Below are positions 5,955 to 7,457 of a DNA stretch of 7,457 nucleotides, piece by piece. Source of the stretch: an uncultured Acidimicrobiaceae bacterium. GTDB lineage: Bacteria; Actinomycetota; Acidimicrobiia; Acidimicrobiales; Ilumatobacteraceae. The position numbers and the translations under genes are program-made. How positions within the stretch are numbered: position 1 is the first letter of the stretch; each line of letters opens with the position of its first letter. The notes beneath the pieces are model-generated. The model was not told the DNA's origin. It saw only the letters and a list, made by a program, of their open reading frames with translations, and did not search any database. Where the stretch lies: positions 1-7,457 of the forward strand of contig CAIZMV010000129.1 of assembly GCA_903934195.1 (NCBI GenBank), in the 5' to 3' direction.

Positions 5955-7457
5955 GTGAGTGTTTATGTTCCCGAGGAATTTACAGATGCGGAATCAGACA
6001 TTCTGCGTCGTTATTTTACAAATCTTGACCTTCCAGTTTTTGCGTTGGTCAATTTGCCTGAAGTTGTAAAGGGCGCTTTGTTTGCGCGATACAGTCGCAG
6101 CCCACGAAGCCTTCGTCGCTTGTTTCTCGATGAGTTCGTGAACGACTTAGAAATTGCCGGTGATCAAGCAGTCGATGCAACCGTCGGGGTGGACAGAGCA
6201 GAAACTCTGTATGAAAAAGTTTTCGTTGAGTATGGCGATGATTCCGTTGCCCAACTTGGTGGCGTTCACCTTGCTTGTGAGCAGGCGTCAAACATCTTGA
6301 CCAAGATTCTCGAGTGGGGTCGCTTGATGAGCTACCTCGAACAGAGCACTCGCTACATCGCCTATGACGACAGACTCGGGGGGCGTTATCGCTACTACCG
6401 TGACCCGGACATTCTTGAAGGTCGCTTCGGCACCCGTTATGTGGGCGACATGGACCGCATGTTTGACTCGTATAGCCAATTGGCCGAGCTGGTAACAGAT
6501 CACGTTCGTGCGACGGTTGTAAAGGGTCCGAAAGATAGCGATTTCGTGTACCGCCAGGCAACTCGCGCAAAGGCACTTGATGCAGTCCGCGGACTACTGC
6601 CAGCATCGTCGTTATCAAATGTTGGAATCTACGGAAGCGGGCAAGGGTACGAACAGCTTCTGTTGCGCATGCGCGCGCATCCTCTCCCAGAGGCTCGTTA
6701 TTACGCAGACATGATGCTCGTAGAACTTCGCAAAGTAATTCCTTCGTTTTTGCGGCGCGTTGATGTTCCAGAACGTGGCGTGAAGTGGTCTGACTACCTC
6801 TCAACAAACACTGCAGCAATGACAGACATTGTTGACTCAATCATGGGTGACGTTATTGCAACAGACGTAGACGAAGTGACACTGATTGACTTTGATCCGG
6901 ATGGTGAAAACAAATTGGTAGCAGCAGCGTGCTATCAGTATTCACATTTGCCCGAATCTCAGATTCGTATGCGCGTTGAAGCAATGAGCGTCGAAGATAA
7001 GACCGATATCTTGAACGCATACATCGGGAACCGAGATAATCGTCGGCATCGTCCCGGCAGAGCCTTCGAAAGCATTGATTACCGTTTCGATGTCTTGTCT
7101 GACTATGGCGCTTTTCGCGACATGCAGCGTCATCGACTATTGACGATCGAATGGCAACCTTTGACGCCGTACCACGGCTACACGCGCCCAGAACTTGTGG
7201 ATGCAGCCGGGGGAGCTGAGATGTTTGATGAAGTCATGGCTCGCTCATCGTCCCTCTATGACGCACTTGCGGCCGATCACCCGTATCAGGCCAGCTACGC
7301 AGTCTCAATGGCCTACAGAATCCGCTACGTAATGCAGTTCAACGCCCGTGAGGCGATGCACATGCTCGAATTGCGTTCTGGCCCACAAGGCCATCCTTCG
7401 TACCGCAGGGTGGCTCTGGAGATGCATAAACAGATCTCTGAGAAGGCTGGCCACCAC
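5955..7457 (+). CDS. Tandem ThyX-fold protein (FAD-dependent thymidylate synthase-like), 3'-truncated
   Basis: 501 codons open to the window end; no stop is reached. An in-frame stop at 5934-5936 limits the start, and GTG 5955 (weak TAGG 10 nt upstream) is the best choice. Two ThyX-like halves are visible. Half 1 (about 25-265): 'YGDDSVAQLGG' (93-103) resembles G-H-x-S-x-x-E-H, and WGRLMSYLEQSTRY (121-134) aligns with the ThyX motif RHRxxSxNExSxRY, keeping R123, S126, E129, S131, R133 and Y134 but losing the first R and H. Half 2 (about 285 to end): 'RAFESIDYRF', then QRHR (391-394), keeps RHR but has Pro402 where the RHRx7S serine should be; 'FNAREAMHMLELRSGPQG' (462-479) matches the ThyX C-terminal N-x-R...L-x-L-R...Q segment. 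Canonical ThyX makes dTMP from dUMP with FAD, NADPH and methylene-tetrahydrofolate as a homotetramer of about 220-250 aa chains. Whether this long paralog is catalytic is uncertain. Membership of the ThyX superfamily is fairly sure. Confidence 0.85.
   Translation, partial: MSVYVPEEFTDAESDILRRYFTNLDLPVFALVNLPEVVKGALFARYSRSPRSLRRLFLDEFVNDLEIAGDQAVDATVGVDRAETLYEKVFVEYGDDSVAQLGGVHLACEQASNILTKILEWGRLMSYLEQSTRYIAYDDRLGGRYRYYRDPDILEGRFGTRYVGDMDRMFDSYSQLAELVTDHVRATVVKGPKDSDFVYRQATRAKALDAVRGLLPASSLSNVGIYGSGQGYEQLLLRMRAHPLPEARYYADMMLVELRKVIPSFLRRVDVPERGVKWSDYLSTNTAAMTDIVDSIMGDVIATDVDEVTLIDFDPDGENKLVAAACYQYSHLPESQIRMRVEAMSVEDKTDILNAYIGNRDNRRHRPGRAFESIDYRFDVLSDYGAFRDMQRHRLLTIEWQPLTPYHGYTRPELVDAAGGAEMFDEVMARSSSLYDALAADHPYQASYAVSMAYRIRYVMQFNAREAMHMLELRSGPQGHPSYRRVALEMHKQISEKAGHH

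Noticed and set aside
6049..6840. 263-codon open frame on the minus strand
   Set aside because: It lies wholly antisense to the ThyX-like gene, is rich in Cys/Arg/His/Ser/Gln without domain-like hydrophobic pattern, and the + strand frame shows clear family motifs.
1..7457. Defence system, mobile element, CRISPR array or RNA gene
   Set aside because: No transposase, integrase, repeats with regular spacing, tRNA-like cloverleaf or rRNA segment was recognised on either strand; all stretches are accounted for by six housekeeping- or metabolism-like genes.

Overview
The window is a compact, single-strand block of six protein-coding genes, all on the + strand. The first gene is cut at its 5' end and the last at its 3' end. 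Order: tatC (partial), helY (Ski2-like RNA helicase), a stand-alone lipid-kinase C-terminal-domain-like protein, a medium-chain (MDR) oxidoreductase, an M20-family metallo-amidohydrolase, and a tandem ThyX-fold protein that runs off the window end. No RNA gene, mobile element, CRISPR array or obvious rho-independent terminator was seen.

Organism: the tatC-helY order is the arrangement known from Mycobacterium tuberculosis (tatA-tatC-helY) and other Actinomycetota. Base composition looks close to half G+C by eye (not computed), low for soil actinobacteria. With the small conserved 'RGEQWG' protein after helY, this suggests an aquatic, moderate-GC actinobacterium, perhaps Acidimicrobiia. The phylum is a fairly firm inference; the class is a guess.

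Layout: 1-543 end of tatC; 546-3101 helY, starting GTG 2 nt after the tatC stop; 3098-3697 lipid-kinase-like protein, overlapping helY by ATGA; 3715-4710 MDR oxidoreductase after a 17-nt gap; 4707-5909 M20 hydrolase, overlapping the MDR stop by GTGA; 5955-7457 tandem ThyX-like protein after a 45-nt gap. The longest non-coding gap is 45 nt, so there is little room for internal promoters or terminators, and co-transcription of the whole block is likely. Three of the five visible starts are GTG.

Function: the genes do not form one obvious pathway. TatC belongs to twin-arginine protein export and HelY to RNA unwinding. The MDR/M20 pair looks like a small catabolic or detoxification couple of unknown substrate.

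The most interesting item is the last gene. It encodes two ThyX-like halves whose signature motifs have decayed in a complementary way: half 1 keeps the distal part of the ThyX motif, half 2 keeps the RHR and the N-x-R/L-x-L-R segment. Second-tier oddities are the missing catalytic domain of the lipid-kinase-like protein, loss of all four structural-zinc positions in the MDR enzyme, and substitution of two usually acidic positions in TatC.
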